Positions 44,654 to 56,560 are shown, counted from the first letter of the stretch. The stretch is DNA of 64,000 nt from Chrysogorgia sp. JL179-B06 (GCA_035772405.1 JAYKKM010000428.1:4052001-4116000), one strand, 5' to 3'. Translations and numbers: made by a program. Notes: generated from the letters alone by a model not told the origin.

Positions 44654-46194
44654 AACGCTGATATTAAAGCGTGTTTTGCGTCAACATCCCTGGCAGAAAG
44701 ATCAGTCAAATCAGGCCCATTTCTTCTCCCAACAACGAGATAGACCGTCAACAAAGTTCATTGGAGTCGCAAATATCTCTCCGATTGCTAGTTAACCAAA
44801 AACGCAGCCTTGTAATCGTTAGATGAAACGAATTCGAACCCACGCTTTCGCCTTTACCTAATGACCTTTTAATGACTTTTTGTCGTTCAAACCTAATTAA
44901 CTAATATTCAAATAAGGCGTAAAGTTGTTGAAGCACAGCAGACTAATGACTTTTAAAGGTCTTCTACTCGTTCAAAATCAACCAATATTCAAATCAGACC
45001 GTAGCACAGCGTCGTTATTACTATGTTTGAGATCTTGAACAGTTGTTCACACTGCTTCCCGAAGTGTTTCTTCGACACATGAATCGCTTAATCGATAAAC
45101 GAAGGTTAGATAAGTGATAATTCCCCCGAAATTATTACTCGGCAAGTTTATTTCTGCCAATTTGAACGCTTATGCTATCAAACATGTAACCTTTAATTAC
45201 GCTTAATGGCTCCCACGCTTTTATTATCTAAGATCAGGTGGACAAATTTATTCAAGCTGCTAGAGTTAGTCCGCTTTATATCCTCGTTCTAACTCCACGC
45301 TCCGTCGTTCTCTATGAAGTAAAGCCGTTCAACCAATATAAAACTCTTAGATATTATACTTTTTCTGCCAGGAAACCTTATTTTGTAATTCCTGATCATT
45401 TTGCGAATGGTTTCTTCAGAATACTTAATTACGCCAAAACTAAGTAACGATTTATTATTTTTCTATGTCGATGCGTTTGAGATCTTGAACAGTTCTTCAC
45501 ACTGATTCCCGTAGGGTTTCTTCCTCCATTGGAATCCCGTGCATTAACGCGAGATATAATTAGCGATAATTCGGCCAATTTCGTGAACATGTATGCAAAT
45601 CTTAACTTTGACAACGTGAATATACATCATGACAACGGCGTCATAAAACAGCCGAGTCATCCAGTTTAACCAAGACGTTTATATTTATATTTTTTCAATA
45701 TGTTTGAGATCTTGAACAGTTCTTCGCACTGTTTCCCGATGTGTTTCTTCATCATAGGAATTGTGTACACTAAAGCGAGATAATAAACATAATACGGCCA
45801 AAATGATTAGGGTTCATCTCTTAGCGGTGAAAACACAGGTTCAGTCAAAGTGGAATAGGGGTCGAGGCGTTCTTAACACTATTACTTCACACAGAGAGCC
45901 ACCTAAGTATACGATGGGGGTCCCAAAGGTACACGAAACTAGGGTTAGGGATCGTAAAGGTGAAAGAGGCTTAGAGGTAATTACTTCCGTCCCTCACATG
46001 TCCCTCACACGGAATATTTAATAAATTAAGCCATTCTATGAGTTCGCAATGCGTTCGTCACGCTAACAATACTAATTACTTTTTGTACGTAACGCTCTTT
46101 GTTCTTCCCATTGTTCTATTGAAATACTAATGAGGCGGCATCCCTTTGAACGGTGGATGGGGGGGGGTTACCTACTCTCCATACATGTCAACAC

Positions 46195-47145
46195 TACCAT
46201 CGTTTTGTTTTTATTGATTTATTTACCATGTACAGTAAGTCTTCATTCAATACTGAATATTATAGACTGAATAAAAAAAACTAATAAATAGACTAATAAA
46301 TCATAGAAATTGCTTCCTTGAAAGATTCAAGTGATTTGCTTAAAGCTACTTGACTGGGCAGTTTGTTCCACTCCAGTAAGGTCCTTGAAAAGAAAGAATA
46401 TTTAAAATAATCACACTTAATAACAGGTATACTACATATATGGACGGTGTTTCAAAATCCGGACTGAGTGACCAAGCGATTGTTCTTCGAGATTGTAATT
46501 TCTTCCAACCCAGGCAACATATCATATCAGTGACACTGTCCTGACGATTGTAACGCGAGAGGACCCAACGATCTGCCCTCCTTTGAATCATTTCCACTTG
46601 TTTGATGTTCTTGGCTGTGAATGGGTCCCACACAGAAGAGCAGTATTCAACTGTTGGCTGGACAAGGGCTTATGCCCTCTCCTTCGTAATTTTAGAGCAG
46701 TGTACTAGGTTTCGCTTGAGAAAGCCCAGTGTCTTATTTGCTTTATTTGAGATGTTTCTCACATGTTCATTCCATCTAAGATCTTTGGAAAGATGTACTC
46801 CAAGATACTTTGCAGTGTCTAATTCGTCAAGGCAGCGACCGTGAAGTTTATAATTGAAGATAATCGGCTCATCGTCTCGTAATTCTGAGGACATTGCATT
46901 TGGCAATATTAAATGACATTTTCCAATCTTTCTCCCATTTTTCCAGACTATATAAATCCTGCTGCAGTTGTACACAGTCATCCACATCGTTACCCGCATT
47001 ATCACTGTTTCTTTTAACTCCTATCGTTAGTTTCGTATCGCTCGTCGAATCCAAGAACGAAGGACCTCCACATTCAAACAACTTTGATAGAAATATCTGG
47101 CATTTAGAACTGCTTTCATCTTATACCTCCTCAAATATGAACTAA
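46195..47145 (-). pseudogene. Jockey-like LINE RT fragment (3' part)
   Basis: Minus-strand frames at 47,081-46,869, 47,005-46,670 and 46,633-46,346 encode the RT palm end and thumb. Visible blocks are QQDLYSLEKWEKDWKMSFNI, KYLGVHLSKDLRWNEHV, ANKTLGFLKRNL and MIQRRADRWVLSRY. These are usual for jockey/CR1-type LINEs. The element is 5'-truncated, with several frameshifts and stops. It starts 12 bases after the palindrome's target duplication. Confidence 0.85.
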
Positions 47146-47148
47146 GTC

Positions 47149-47247
47149 AGTTAGATACCTCGAACGTCGGCTCTTACCCAGATACACCCTAGGCCCCCTC
47201 GGGATGTATCTGGCTAAGAGCCTCCGTTCTCAGTATCTAACTCTTAC
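47149..47247. mobile_element. Foldback hairpin
   Basis: Arms AGTTAGATACCTCGAACGTC and complement with CCCTAGGCCCCCTCGGG at the turn; about 100 bp. Confidence 0.8.
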
Positions 47248-48812
47248 ATAACATTATATGCAACATTTTATTATAGGCCTATACAGTTTGGTATCGAGCG
47301 TCTCGCTTGTCAATTGCCAAGTCAAGCCAAACACAACAACATCCACAAATAGATTAGATGTGAGAATAGATTGTGACGACAACTATTGCGCCACGAGCGC
47401 AGCCGCAACGAGTGAGTAAATTAAAACCGCCAGAATGGGTAACTTGGGCGTCAACTGCCGGGAGTTCATTTCACAACAACTTTTAGGGCCATACGCAGGA
47501 TTTTGTATGGGGGTGGGAGCGATCGCGGAAGACGCAACATTTCTAGGGGCTTCAGGGGGGGGGGGGGGGGCATGCTCTCAATTTGATAATTCAGGTTGTC
47601 CGAGACAGCATTTGCTGCATTTTGAACATTGTTGGAAAGAAAATCAGGGATTCTGAAATTGGTATGAAAATGTCAGGTTTTGCTACGTTTCAGGTCTTTT
47701 GATGCACAAACAAACATTCTTTCAGTTTGATCACGGCAAAACAGATCCTCATAAACCATCCTATACTAAAAACAACTAATTACGTAGGGGATAAAACATA
47801 TCAAGCACGGAAGTGAGCTGAAATGGATCGCTCAAAACATCCGACGAGGTTTTTCTGGTACGCCAGCTGTCGAGCGAATGACACTACTTTGCTGCAGCTT
47901 TTCTCTTTCTCTCCCCTTGTTCTTTTCGACCCATTTCACAATGGAATATTAGTGAAGAATTCTCTAGCGACTTGTACCCAGGCGCTGCGAGCTTGCTATA
48001 GCAGCGCCTAAAGGGGGTACCGACATTTGTTTCTGTAATTTCCGGTATTTATTTCTGTGTTTCGACATTCATGTCTATGTTTCGACATTTATTTCTGTGT
48101 TTCGACATTTATTTCTGCTTTGACATTTAGTTTTGTGTTGCACTTAACTGTGAGCCTAATGTGGCACTAATAATTGTATTCTGCATCTGATCTGAGGCAG
48201 ACCTTCAAGGCCCTCGGGCCTGACTTTCTTGTTTCCACTGCTTCGGGGAAGGCATGAGGGAACATTAAATCACTAATATCGCGAAATGTTGTACTATTAC
48301 TTTGCAATATTACGGTTACCGAAGAAATAAACTAAAACGTGTAACGCTTTCTCATCAGTAATATCGGGCTCGCTCCATTCTAGTAATATAATTACGTGCG
48401 AGTGTCACTCGTGTTACAGTACGCGTATGACGCGCTATAATACGCGTATTAGAGACCTTAAGTAATAGGACGACGACGGTTGTAGAAAAACAATCTAAAT
48501 TTTAGCATTTAAAAAACATGTATAACTGACTACGTGCTGCATATTTCATATACATTTTCAAAAAGTTCCAAAGAGATTAAAAGTTTCTAAAATAATTTCT
48601 TGGACTGTTATGAAATCAATTTTAAGTAACAGCATTCACAGCTCTGTAGGTTGACGTCATCCTGAAGACGTGAAAATCCTCTGAGTGGCGTTGCATGGAG
48701 AAAGAGGACGATGTTGGGATTACTCTTGGGACTGAAAATTATTCATTCTCTTTGCTTTGTATAAATAATTCTATTGTTTAAGAGACGTAGTTGAAGTTGT
48801 CGTCGTGTTTGC
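47248..48812. other. Gene-free intron DNA
   Basis: Contains a poly-G run (47,556-47,570), a tandem of about five 20-bp TTTCGACATTTATTTCTGTG units (48,024-48,131) and no recognised exon. Confidence 0.5.
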
Positions 48813-48816
48813 TTAA

Positions 48817-49310
48817 AGTGAATATAAACCCTCACAGTTTTTATGTTCATTGTATAGAGGATGCGAAAATAGCTGATATGTTATTTTACAGTATTCGATG
48901 TGGTCCGTTATTTCCCGAAATATATCTATCTAAACATAGCCAATTGAATGAAAAAGCCACGCGTCGTTATTCTTACGAGGGCCTGGAAGTCAGGAACGAT
49001 TCGATTTCACACAACAAGGAATACATAAGCGTTTTGACCACAGAGTTACCAAAAACTATATGCGGCATTACTACCAAAAACACACAAGCTTGAACTGATA
49101 GGATGCAGTTTTTGGTAATCAGAGATCAGTGAGCGAGCGGCGTCGGTTCCTGGTTCCCAGGACCTAAAGCATTGAAAACATTCTGCTATGCTATTTGGAA
49201 GCAAATATCTCGGGAACTAACAGACTAAAAGAAAACTGTAAAGTAACTTACCAGCTCTTTTCACATCCTCTATACAAACAACTAAAAACTGTGGAGGGTT
49301 TATATGCACT
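48817..49310. mobile_element. TTAA-type MITE, AGTGAATATAAACCC family
   Basis: TTAA at both ends (48,813-48,816; 49,311-49,314). Termini AGTGAATATAAACCCTCACA and complement. The inner arms pair GTATAGAGGATGCGAAAATA with its complement. A plus-strand frame of 100 residues inside is probably chance. Confidence 0.88.
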
Positions 49311-49666
49311 TTAAATCTTTCCTGTCTGGCCCACGAAGTCGTGAATGAAGTCGTGAATCGAAAACGAAGGTATACGGTAACGCAGGACTAAAAATTTAAC
49401 ATCGACAAGCGCCAGGCACACGAGATCCACTCACACGCCAAGTTTGATTTGATTTCTTAAAAAATCCTGCTATTGGTGGCATTTTCAATTGTCATGATGC
49501 TACGCGGGCGTGCAAAATGCGCTTTTCTAGAAAAATGAACGTTTTTCAACCTAATTTAATTAATTCATATTAACATAATGTATCTTGTTCGGTAAATTTG
49601 GTAAAAGCCGGTTTATTGGGATTTCAAAAAATGTATAGCTTTCGCAACAGTTATGGTTATTTCCAG

Positions 49667-49935
49667 AGATATCAATAGAACAAAGAGGTGGCTCAATTTT
49701 AGATGTTTTTCAGCCCGACAGGAAAGATCTCTATAATGTGTTAAGAAAACGTGAGTTTTGTACTGTCGAAAGAATGAAAAGTTACGAAAACATACATTTA
49801 TACTTGTCTTGTACACTTGCAGCTGACAGACAGGCCAAACCAATCTTCGCTGATAAAATACGAAGTGCTCCACTTCGAGCTCTTAAAGTAAATATTACAA
49901 AATTAGCCATTTACGAAAGACACAATGCTTACTAA
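49667..49935 (+). CDS. Unrecognised plus-strand coding exon candidate
   Basis: After acceptor ggttatttccag a frame of 88 residues runs to a stop: it includes GGSILDVFQPDRKDLYNVLR, KSYENIHLYLSCTLAADR and IRSAPLRALKVNITKLAIYE. The composition is protein-like and the region is free of repeats. I do not recognise the family. It may be the last exon of a nested gene or a decayed retrocopy. Confidence 0.35.
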
Positions 49936-50256
49936 AATATTATGAATTTAACAGTCGTAACAACTGTGTAGAGGGAGAAAAGAGCTATAAACGTTCCAAG
50001 GAATCTAGTTTAATCTAGTTTTCATGACATGCTTTATTTGTAAAACGTATTTCAGTATTTTCTCTCTTTCATCCAAATAATTTCTACTTATTCGCAGACA
50101 TTCTTTGGACATTTTGAGAGGTTTTGATACTTATACCGAAACTAATATGCAGAGCTGTATTGCAAAAATCTTGAACAGAAAACTAGAAAAGGTCTGTAAC
50201 CTGCAATCCAATCTGTATACTTTAGAATAAAAACACTCTACAAGGTTGGTATACAT

Positions 50257-50412
50257 GTAGTGCCGAAATAGTGAACGAGTTTAGTGAATTGCTTGCTATA
50301 TATAACTCAAGACACAAACTCAGAAAAATGTTTCTGAAACCCAGACTGGAATCGAACCCGCAACCTTCTGATCTCCAGTTTGACTGTCTAACCATTGAGC
50401 TACCAGGAATCA
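50257..50412 (-). mobile_element. tRNA-derived SINE, minus-strand copy
   Basis: The head at 50,336-50,410 (minus) reads as a tRNA with A-box TAGCTCAATGGTTAGA and B-box GGTTCGATTCC, anticodon-loop CTGGAGA. The tail continues AAACTCAGAAAA-type sequence to GTGCCGAAATAGTGAACGAG. The acceptor stem is imperfect, so it is not a working tRNA gene. Confidence 0.7.
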
Positions 50413-50487
50413 AATGGCAGCGCGAAGGCTACGTAATGTACTAGTTCGTACGTGCGACATACGTACTTCTAAATTTCTGTCATCTGC

Positions 50488-50645
50488 AGAGTCCTCGTAG
50501 CTCAATGGTTAGAGCATCTAACCGGAGATCAGAAGGTTGCGGGTTCGATTCCCGTCTGGGGCTCAGAAATATTGTTCTGAGTTCGCGTTTAAGCTTGAGT
50601 AGCAAACAATATTCACTAAATTGAAATAACCAAGCTGTACGACAC
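50488..50645 (+). mobile_element. tRNA-derived SINE, plus-strand copy
   Basis: Inverted partner of the copy at 50,257-50,412. The tRNA-like head is at 50,491-50,563 (TAGCTCAATGGTTAGAGCAT, GGTTCGATTCCCG) with a tail CAGAAATATTGTTCTGAGTT. A poly-C run (50,646-50,663) follows. Confidence 0.7.
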
Positions 50646-50663
50646 CCCCCCCCCCCCCCCCCC

Positions 50664-51748
50664 AAATCTTGTTACGAGTTTCAGTCAGCAGAAGTTATAT
50701 TTTAGTCGGCAGAAGTTATATTTTAGATGTGTTCGATTTAACGCAGACAAGTAGAATCATTAACTTTTAGCACTTATCAGTTTAAATTGATTTCAAACTA
50801 GCAAATTTAAGACCCACAAATCTGATGTTGATGTTAACTGTTCTGTTTATATGTAAATGTAATCAACGAGAGAACACCAAAGACATAAATTTATTAAAAT
50901 GTCATCATGTTTTCATTCCGTATTGAGAATGCGTTATTAACGTAGGACTAATTAACCATTTCACCAGCTGACCAGCGTCATTTTAGTAGGCACCCAACGG
51001 AAAGACAATATTTTGACAAGCTTCGATCGATAGGATGTAGTCGGTTAAAGCTCGTGCGTCAGTCGGTTGAACTGAGCTTACACCCCTCCCCCCCTTGTAA
51101 AATGTTCTTAGTACGGCCCTGAGACCTCCTATTCACTATTACAACAGCACACCAACCTTATAGAACTTTTGAGTCATATTTTACACTGCCTATATGTATA
51201 CATTAGAATATAGATCTTAGTTGTTTTGTAATGAAAAATAATAGTATGTCGATTGGAGGTCCTGATGATAATTTGGTCAGGAGAGTGACTTTTCACGATC
51301 ATAAATGCCGTCAAAATGTTATACTAAGAATCTGATGACTAATGTAAAAACAATCTAAATATTTTCTTATTTAAGAAGAATTCACGATGAAAAACCCAAT
51401 TTCTAAAAATAAAGCAAATACCTTGAATCACGATCTCGGAACTCACTATCAGTTGATTCAGTACATTTTCAAGTACAGGACGTTTTCATATTATAAGCAA
51501 ATGGAGTAAAAACTGATCTAGACTATTCAAAGTATATCGGCACCATAAAAATATAAATTGAAATACTGCTGATTTAGCCATTCATCCTTCATTTTCTTTT
51601 ACAACCATTGACATACGTACATGTACTTGAGTTGGTCTGATGCAGATAGATCGACTGCAAAGGTTGTCATTCAATCATTATTGTCATTATAATATACATG
51701 TATGATGTACTGTAAGTCCAGAGTCCTAAATAAATATACATTATTATA
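50664..51748. other. Gene-free intron DNA
   Basis: Short direct duplication AGTCGGCAGAAGTTATATTT near 50,683 and 50,704. SINE-tail-like ACAGCACACCAACCTTATAG near 51,145. No exon recognised. Confidence 0.45.
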
Positions 51749-52210
51749 CCCTCACATATAATCTACCAATCACCTGTCTCTATTAGCATCACGTGGCAGC
51801 CCAATATTTTACGATGTAGGGCAGCTACATATTGGGCAGTAACTTTTGGACTATTTACACGAGCTGTTCACATGCAAAGCAACGTCACTCGCGTGCCTTT
51901 TATCTAAATCGAAATTTCATTGGTTGAAGTACTTTCTCATGGAACGTGATGTGTTTTTTCGAGTTTTTTTATTATTCTTTTTGATGACCAGCAACCTTTT
52001 GACTGTTTACGTGCGAAAAAAAACATGTTTGTGTTAAGATATTTTGTTCGATATAATAAAACACCTATTGTATTCATCTTCGCCCAATATTACAAAATAT
52101 TTAAGTCTCGACTTGCAATATTAGGCTCGACCTTCGGTCTCGCCCAATATTGAATTCTCGCGGACTTAAATATTTTGTAATATTGGGCTGAGAGGAATCC
52201 AATAAGTAAT
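51749..52210. repeat. Dispersed repeat with CGCCCAATATT blocks, copy 2
   Basis: Matches 21,297-21,600 over the CCCTCACATATAATC start, CATCACGTGGCAGCCCAATA and the CGCCCAATATTGAATTCTCG end, with an extra internal segment. Confidence 0.8.
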
Positions 52211-52307
52211 AGTATCTGATTAGTGAGTGTTGTAAAAGCAAGAAAAACAAGATTTCATGCATTAGAAATCGATATTTTACTTATAAGTTGTATTAACTTT
52301 TTCTTAC

Positions 52308-52512
52308 TGATCGTAGACATTTAACAGCCAGTTAAGAGTCAGTTCTACACCATCTGCCTCATCAATGTTAGTACTTTTAGCACTTTGATAGGAGAATATC
52401 TCTATCAAAACTCCTTCCAGCAATGAAACATCAATTTCATCTTCACTAAAACTCTCCGAATATCCAAGATCATTGAAACCAGCTCTGATGGTACTTAATT
52501 CGATCGAATATA
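52308..52512 (-). CDS. DMD: Dystrophin-like exon 5, EF-hand module
   Basis: The 205-bp exon encodes 67 whole codons ending in LTLNWLLNVYD, the hallmark of the first dystrophin EF-hand segment. The preceding stretch (DVSLLEGVLIEIFSYQS) aligns with the helices before that block. The acceptor is ctttgtag and the donor is CA|GTAAGA. The exon ends with two bases of a codon, so the next exon must start with one base. That next exon has not been found. Vertebrate dystrophin EF-hands do not bind calcium in the usual way and serve to support the WW domain. Confidence 0.95.
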
Positions 52513-53402
52513 CTACAAAGTCAAGAAAGATGTTTCAATAAAGAACCGTTAATTAAACCGTAAAACAAAGGCCGTTAATACCAAAAAAATGTTATTTACC
52601 ACTTATTTAATTAAAAAACGTATTCAGTCAGCAATGGGCAATGGCGTGCTTTCCTCTGTTTGTCAGGGGAAGCTAACAGTTGGCACCCCATTGTCCTAAA
52701 AATTCATGCCTTGGACTAACGCGAGTATATACAGGGACAAGGGATACTAAACCCCTAAAACGGACTTTTTCTCTTTGTTACGTACTGCTTCGTTGCCACA
52801 AGTATCTTCATTCAGTTCTTTATCGAAATCAAATTATCGTACAGTGCCGTAGGAAGACAATTTCATCTGGGGGGAGGGCGTAAAATCGTACGTTTGGAAA
52901 CATACACTGCATGCCCTGACACTATTTAGGGAGTATGAATTCTGAAACTTCTGAAATGGCATTTCCTGCATTTTGGGGAGCATTTGTAAAAGCATTAATA
53001 ATTCATGAAGAAAACTCAAAAGAAATTAATATTTAATCAGCATCTTTAACACAGGATAAAACATTGATTAATAAAACATCAATGTTTTATCAAAGTTAAC
53101 TTGCTCAAATTGAGCTTTTTCGGAGTTAAAATAATTTGTTTGTACCGTTTCTACAACTTCCAAACAAAGTATATTAAAATATTCCCGGCCGATGTTTACA
53201 GGCAGCAACGGCTCGCCATTGTTTTAACAAAATGTTTTCTTTAATGCTTTTGGCGCCCAATAAATATATTCACAGGGGGGCCATGAACGACACTGTCAGT
53301 CAGATAAAAATAATAATGCATCACAACTTCAGTATAAAAATAATAATAAATAATAATAATAATAAAAATAATAAAATACAAAATTTAGTGCACTAAACTT
53401 AC

Positions 53403-53477
53403 ATTGAGTTAACTTCTCAATTGCTCTCAACTTTACAGCAGTGCGATATGCAGCATATTTTATATCATTCGCTCCAG
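53403..53477 (-). CDS. DMD: Dystrophin-like exon 4, start of EF-hand module
   Basis: The 75-bp exon encodes a helix with the block KYAAYRTAVKLRAIEK, matching the dystrophin signature RFSAYRTAMKLRRLQK (known family sequence). The acceptor is tttttacag and the donor is GTAAGT. The final T combines with TA of exon 5 to give leucine, keeping the frame. Confidence 0.95.
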
Positions 53478-53664
53478 CTGTAAAAAGATAGAACATCATT
53501 ATTAATTAATACTTCTGATTTAACGTTTCCTCCAATTTAACATTTGGAGTAAAAAAATGAAAATTATTTTTCTAAATTAATGTTTAATTTTATTTCGGCA
53601 GCAACACTTTGCGAGGTATTTTATTTTATTGTATAAATTTGCGTTTGATGTTTGTGTTTGGTGT

Positions 53665-53889
53665 TCAGGCTCTTGAAAGAACCGTTTTTATTGTGGATGA
53701 CTTGGTCTTGGTTGTACCATTCTGGAACTGCATGTAAACCATCTTCCGAGTTTTCCCCTTCAATATCACTAGGTTCGAAGCAAAAAACATATTCGTCTTC
53801 ACGCTGTTTGTAAATTGTATACTGTCTGGTACTTCTTTATGTGCGGTCACGGTTACTATAAATGTTGTCACCAGCGGGATCAATAGCAA
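53665..53889 (-). CDS. Small ORF of unknown nature in intron
   Basis: The 74-residue frame has a hydrophobic start (LLIPLVTTFIVTVTA) that resembles a signal peptide, then a polar stretch with no known motif. It is on the same strand as the host gene but no splice link is evident. Could be chance. Confidence 0.2.
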   Translation of the reverse strand: MLLIPLVTTFIVTVTAHKEVPDSIQFTNSVKTNMFFASNLVILKGKTRKMVYMQFQNGTTKTKSSTIKTVLSRA

Positions 53890-55690
53890 TAGGGATTAAT
53901 ACTGTACTTAACACAGTAGAAAAAAATTATTTAGGTAAATATTTTATTCAGGTAAATGCGCATTATCGGAAGTAGACAGCCAATCAGAAATGCAGTATTT
54001 CGATTCCAATTTCGCGTTTCCTCTCTCTCTCCTCCGCAGAGGCTGATCTTTGTAATTGATGATTTTTGTGTAGACCACTACAGGGTATGTATGTAAAAAA
54101 ATGTAAAGCTTTATTTAAACACGCTAACCTCAACAACAAAAGCTGGTTTCAATGAGGGGCGTCACACAAATTACTAGTACATAAATCGAAATGTTATGAC
54201 AATTAAAATATTAACAAGAATAAGAAACTAATTACAGTGATGGTATAGAATAACATTATATAAGGAAATGGGTTTTTATTTGTACTTGTTTGTCTGTTTA
54301 CTGAACACAGAGCCCAAGCTTACATTGTGAGAATACATTTGTGCTAGCATATCGTGTAGTAATTTATATTATGAGAATTCATTCGATATGTCAAAATGCT
54401 GACGTTTATATCTGCGTTTTATACATCTGCATCTCAAATCAAATGTCGGAACGAAGCTATTGCGCTCGTTAATATACCTATAATCAGACGATATGACAAA
54501 CAACATTATTTCTGCCAGGCGTCTTTCACATGTGGTTCACACGCACAACAAATATTATACAAAAATCATTGCAAAATATTATTAAAAGCCCATTTATAAA
54601 AAAAACAATAATAAACTTTATATGCAATAAATGCATGGTGGCTTTGCATTGTTCAATGGACTCATTTAGTCTCAAATTGTACCTCCCTGCACAAGAAAAT
54701 TCGTGGGGCACAGCCCACATATCAACTTCCAGTGGACACATGTACGTATTGCGAACCTATTTTTAATTAGTAGTAAAGAAGAGTGCTGCGTAGGCAATGT
54801 TTTGGAGAAAGTAAAGCGAAAAGGTGGTAAACTACCGCGATTTTTAACAACACTGATGTTTTGGGCGGAGCCTATTTCATCAGAGTAAGATGTGATCTTA
54901 CTCTGATAAAGGGCTCCACTCGAAACGTCATTGCTAAAAATCTCGGCATTTTTCGCTTTACTATTTTTTAATTAGGATGAGCGAAAGAGGGGAGAGAAAT
55001 GTTGAGCGCGCGGGGAATTCGATCTCGAGCAGTGACAAGCCCGGCGGCTCTGCACTAGAGATCGAACGAAATAGACCCATTCAAAGAGCATAACTTCCAC
55101 ACGGAGCACGGTGAACATTTGGTAGGTTTGGTAGCAATGCGAGGACCTTCGTCAACGAATAGGTTTGTCAACCCCGGCATGGCTAACGGAATGAGCTGTG
55201 ATATACAGTATATACAGTATATAGCCCGTCGTAATAATGGGCCTTCCTGCCTTGGTCTTCCTGCCTTAATGATTATGCTCTTGTACCTTCCTCACGACGT
55301 ATTGTGGTGCGGAATAGCCACATAGCAACAGGCGGTGCAGTTACGGCCAAAGTCTATTGAGAAGAAGTACGCAAGAGATTAACCGAAGTCCTTCAAAAGG
55401 TGCAGTGAACCAATTGGCCATTACCCGGACTACGATGGAATTTCAAGACAACTGTGATTTGTGATTTATTTAGAGTCGATGACGTAGGATAAGGTTACCC
55501 TATTTATCCGACCCAGAGGCTCATGTTTTAAGCGCTCGACTATTCAGTTTATCACTCTTAGATGAACGGAAAACCCAACTGATAGGGATTCCGAGGGCCT
55601 ACGATTTAAGGTCGTTTTCCGAGAAGACCCGAAAGTCTAGCTTACCATTTCCTGGTGTTGTTGCAAAGGCAGCACCTTCTCCTCAATTAT
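53890..55690. other. Gene-free intron DNA
   Basis: Includes a foldback at about 54,767-54,976 (AATTAGTAGTAAAGAAGAGT-type arms, TCTTACTCTGATAAAG centre) that shares its left arm with 25,680-25,740. No exon recognised. Confidence 0.45.
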
Positions 55691-55696
55691 TTTAAA

Positions 55697-55780
55697 GACC
55701 CTGAGTGGTGGTCCGACCCAGGATATGAACCCGGGTCTCCCAGCTCATAGACATGTGTGGTAACCACTGAACCACAACAG
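55697..55780 (-). repeat. tRNA-like SINE head
   Basis: On the minus strand TGTGGTTCAGTGGTTACCAC (A-box-like) and GGTTCATATCCTGGGTC (B-box-like) are spaced as in a tRNA. The stems are imperfect. Probably a SINE or tRNA pseudogene. Confidence 0.45.
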
Positions 55781-55794
55781 ACCACAACGGAATA

Positions 55795-56211
55795 ATGATG
55801 AACTACTTGTACCCATGCAGCAACAGGATAGCTACAAATTGTGGACACCACGATGAAATCCTAACTAAATCGCCTACCTCGGAGGACAGCGCATGTTTGT
55901 CGCCGCAAGAAAACTGGGAATTTGTATCGCCTGCACAACAAGGCAAAAAATAAACAACCTGCAGAGGTACCTTGTCATCAAACGAAGCCAATAGAGCAAG
56001 TTGGGCAGCAGCCGTAACCAAAGTCCAATCCAATCCTGCAGGAAACACTGAAGAAGTGGTAGACGAGAACAGGGGAGACGAACAAATGGAAGAATGGACA
56101 TATGGAAAACGTACAGATATGATACCACTTTCACCTAACAATGCCGCGGGAGAAGATGTATATAATAGATTTAGCATTATAAGAGGCCCAAAGGGATTGC
56201 AAACGGAATAA
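55795..56211 (+). pseudogene. Unknown ORF interrupted by one stop
   Basis: A single frame from ATG at 55,795 runs 139 codons with one internal TAA (55,957-55,959). It contains CLSPQENWEFVSPAQQ before the stop and AAGEDVYNRFSIIRGPKG near the end, a polar acidic composition. The start region (AATAATGATGAACTACTTGT) is repeated after the end at 56,205, so the ORF is bracketed by a direct repeat. No family recognised; possibly a retroelement Gag-like or captured gene remnant. Confidence 0.35.
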
Positions 56212-56274
56212 TGATGAACTACTTGTACCCAGTCAGCAAATATTCAGCCCGATCAAGAGCTTGAAAGACCCCTC

Positions 56275-56560
56275 ATGCAGGTGGAAAATCTTATTAAGAT
56301 TCTTATAAGAATCTTAATAAGATTAATAATAAAATTCTTATTAATATTTCTTGTATTAGAACCTTGTACAAATCTTGTAAGAAATTTGCAAGATCTTGCA
56401 AGATCATCTAAGAATCTTGTAAGAATCTTGCAAGATCTTACAAGACCTTGCAGTACACATGCAAGATCTTGTAAGACTTTTAATAAGATTCTTTATATGA
56501 ATCTTAATAAAATATCATGTGAATCTTATTTAAGATCTTATTATGATCTTACAATGTACA
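56275..56560. repeat. Cryptic AAGATCTTGCAAGATC-type repeat
   Basis: Dense short palindromes (AAGAATCTT, AAGATCTTGCAAGATC, CTTATAAG) fill about 285 bp just before the WW exon. No fixed unit length. Confidence 0.8.

Larger units (their letters stand above)
41734..46176. mobile_element. Giant 4.4-kb palindromic (foldback) element with 6-bp TSD
   Basis: Two arms of about 2.13 and 2.19 kb are near-identical inverted copies around a 0.12-kb spacer. The outer ends are AGTAGGTAACCCC and its complement. The direct repeat CTCCAT flanks both sides (41,728-41,733 and 46,177-46,182), which marks it as a mobile element rather than a local inversion. Each arm has about 1.5 kb of complex sequence with three diverged repeats, then a 0.6-kb (TTATCC/TTATCT)n array. 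No transposase-like frame was found. The mirrored frames (e.g. 42,486-42,695 and 45,238-45,447) are identical because of the palindrome and are not proof of genes. Confidence 0.88.

Noticed and set aside
43178..44754. Long Lys/Asp and Leu/Ser repeat frames on both strands
   Set aside because: They are translations of the (TTATCC)n and (GATAAG)n arrays of the palindrome.
42486..45447. Identical 69- and 61-residue frames on opposite strands treated as conserved genes
   Set aside because: The identity is explained by the palindrome; no known domain, and no evidence of selection.
48791..49093. A 100-residue plus-strand frame
   Set aside because: It starts in the arm of a TTAA MITE and has no recognisable motif.
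50336..50563. Two functional tRNA genes
   Set aside because: Acceptor stems have mismatches, one copy lacks U33, and both are joined to a common SINE-like tail.
51601..51655. Candidate for the missing dystrophin exon (minus strand, LSASDQLKYMY)
   Set aside because: The residues recall the KYRY end, but the available donors give phase 0 or 2 while the next exon needs one leftover base.
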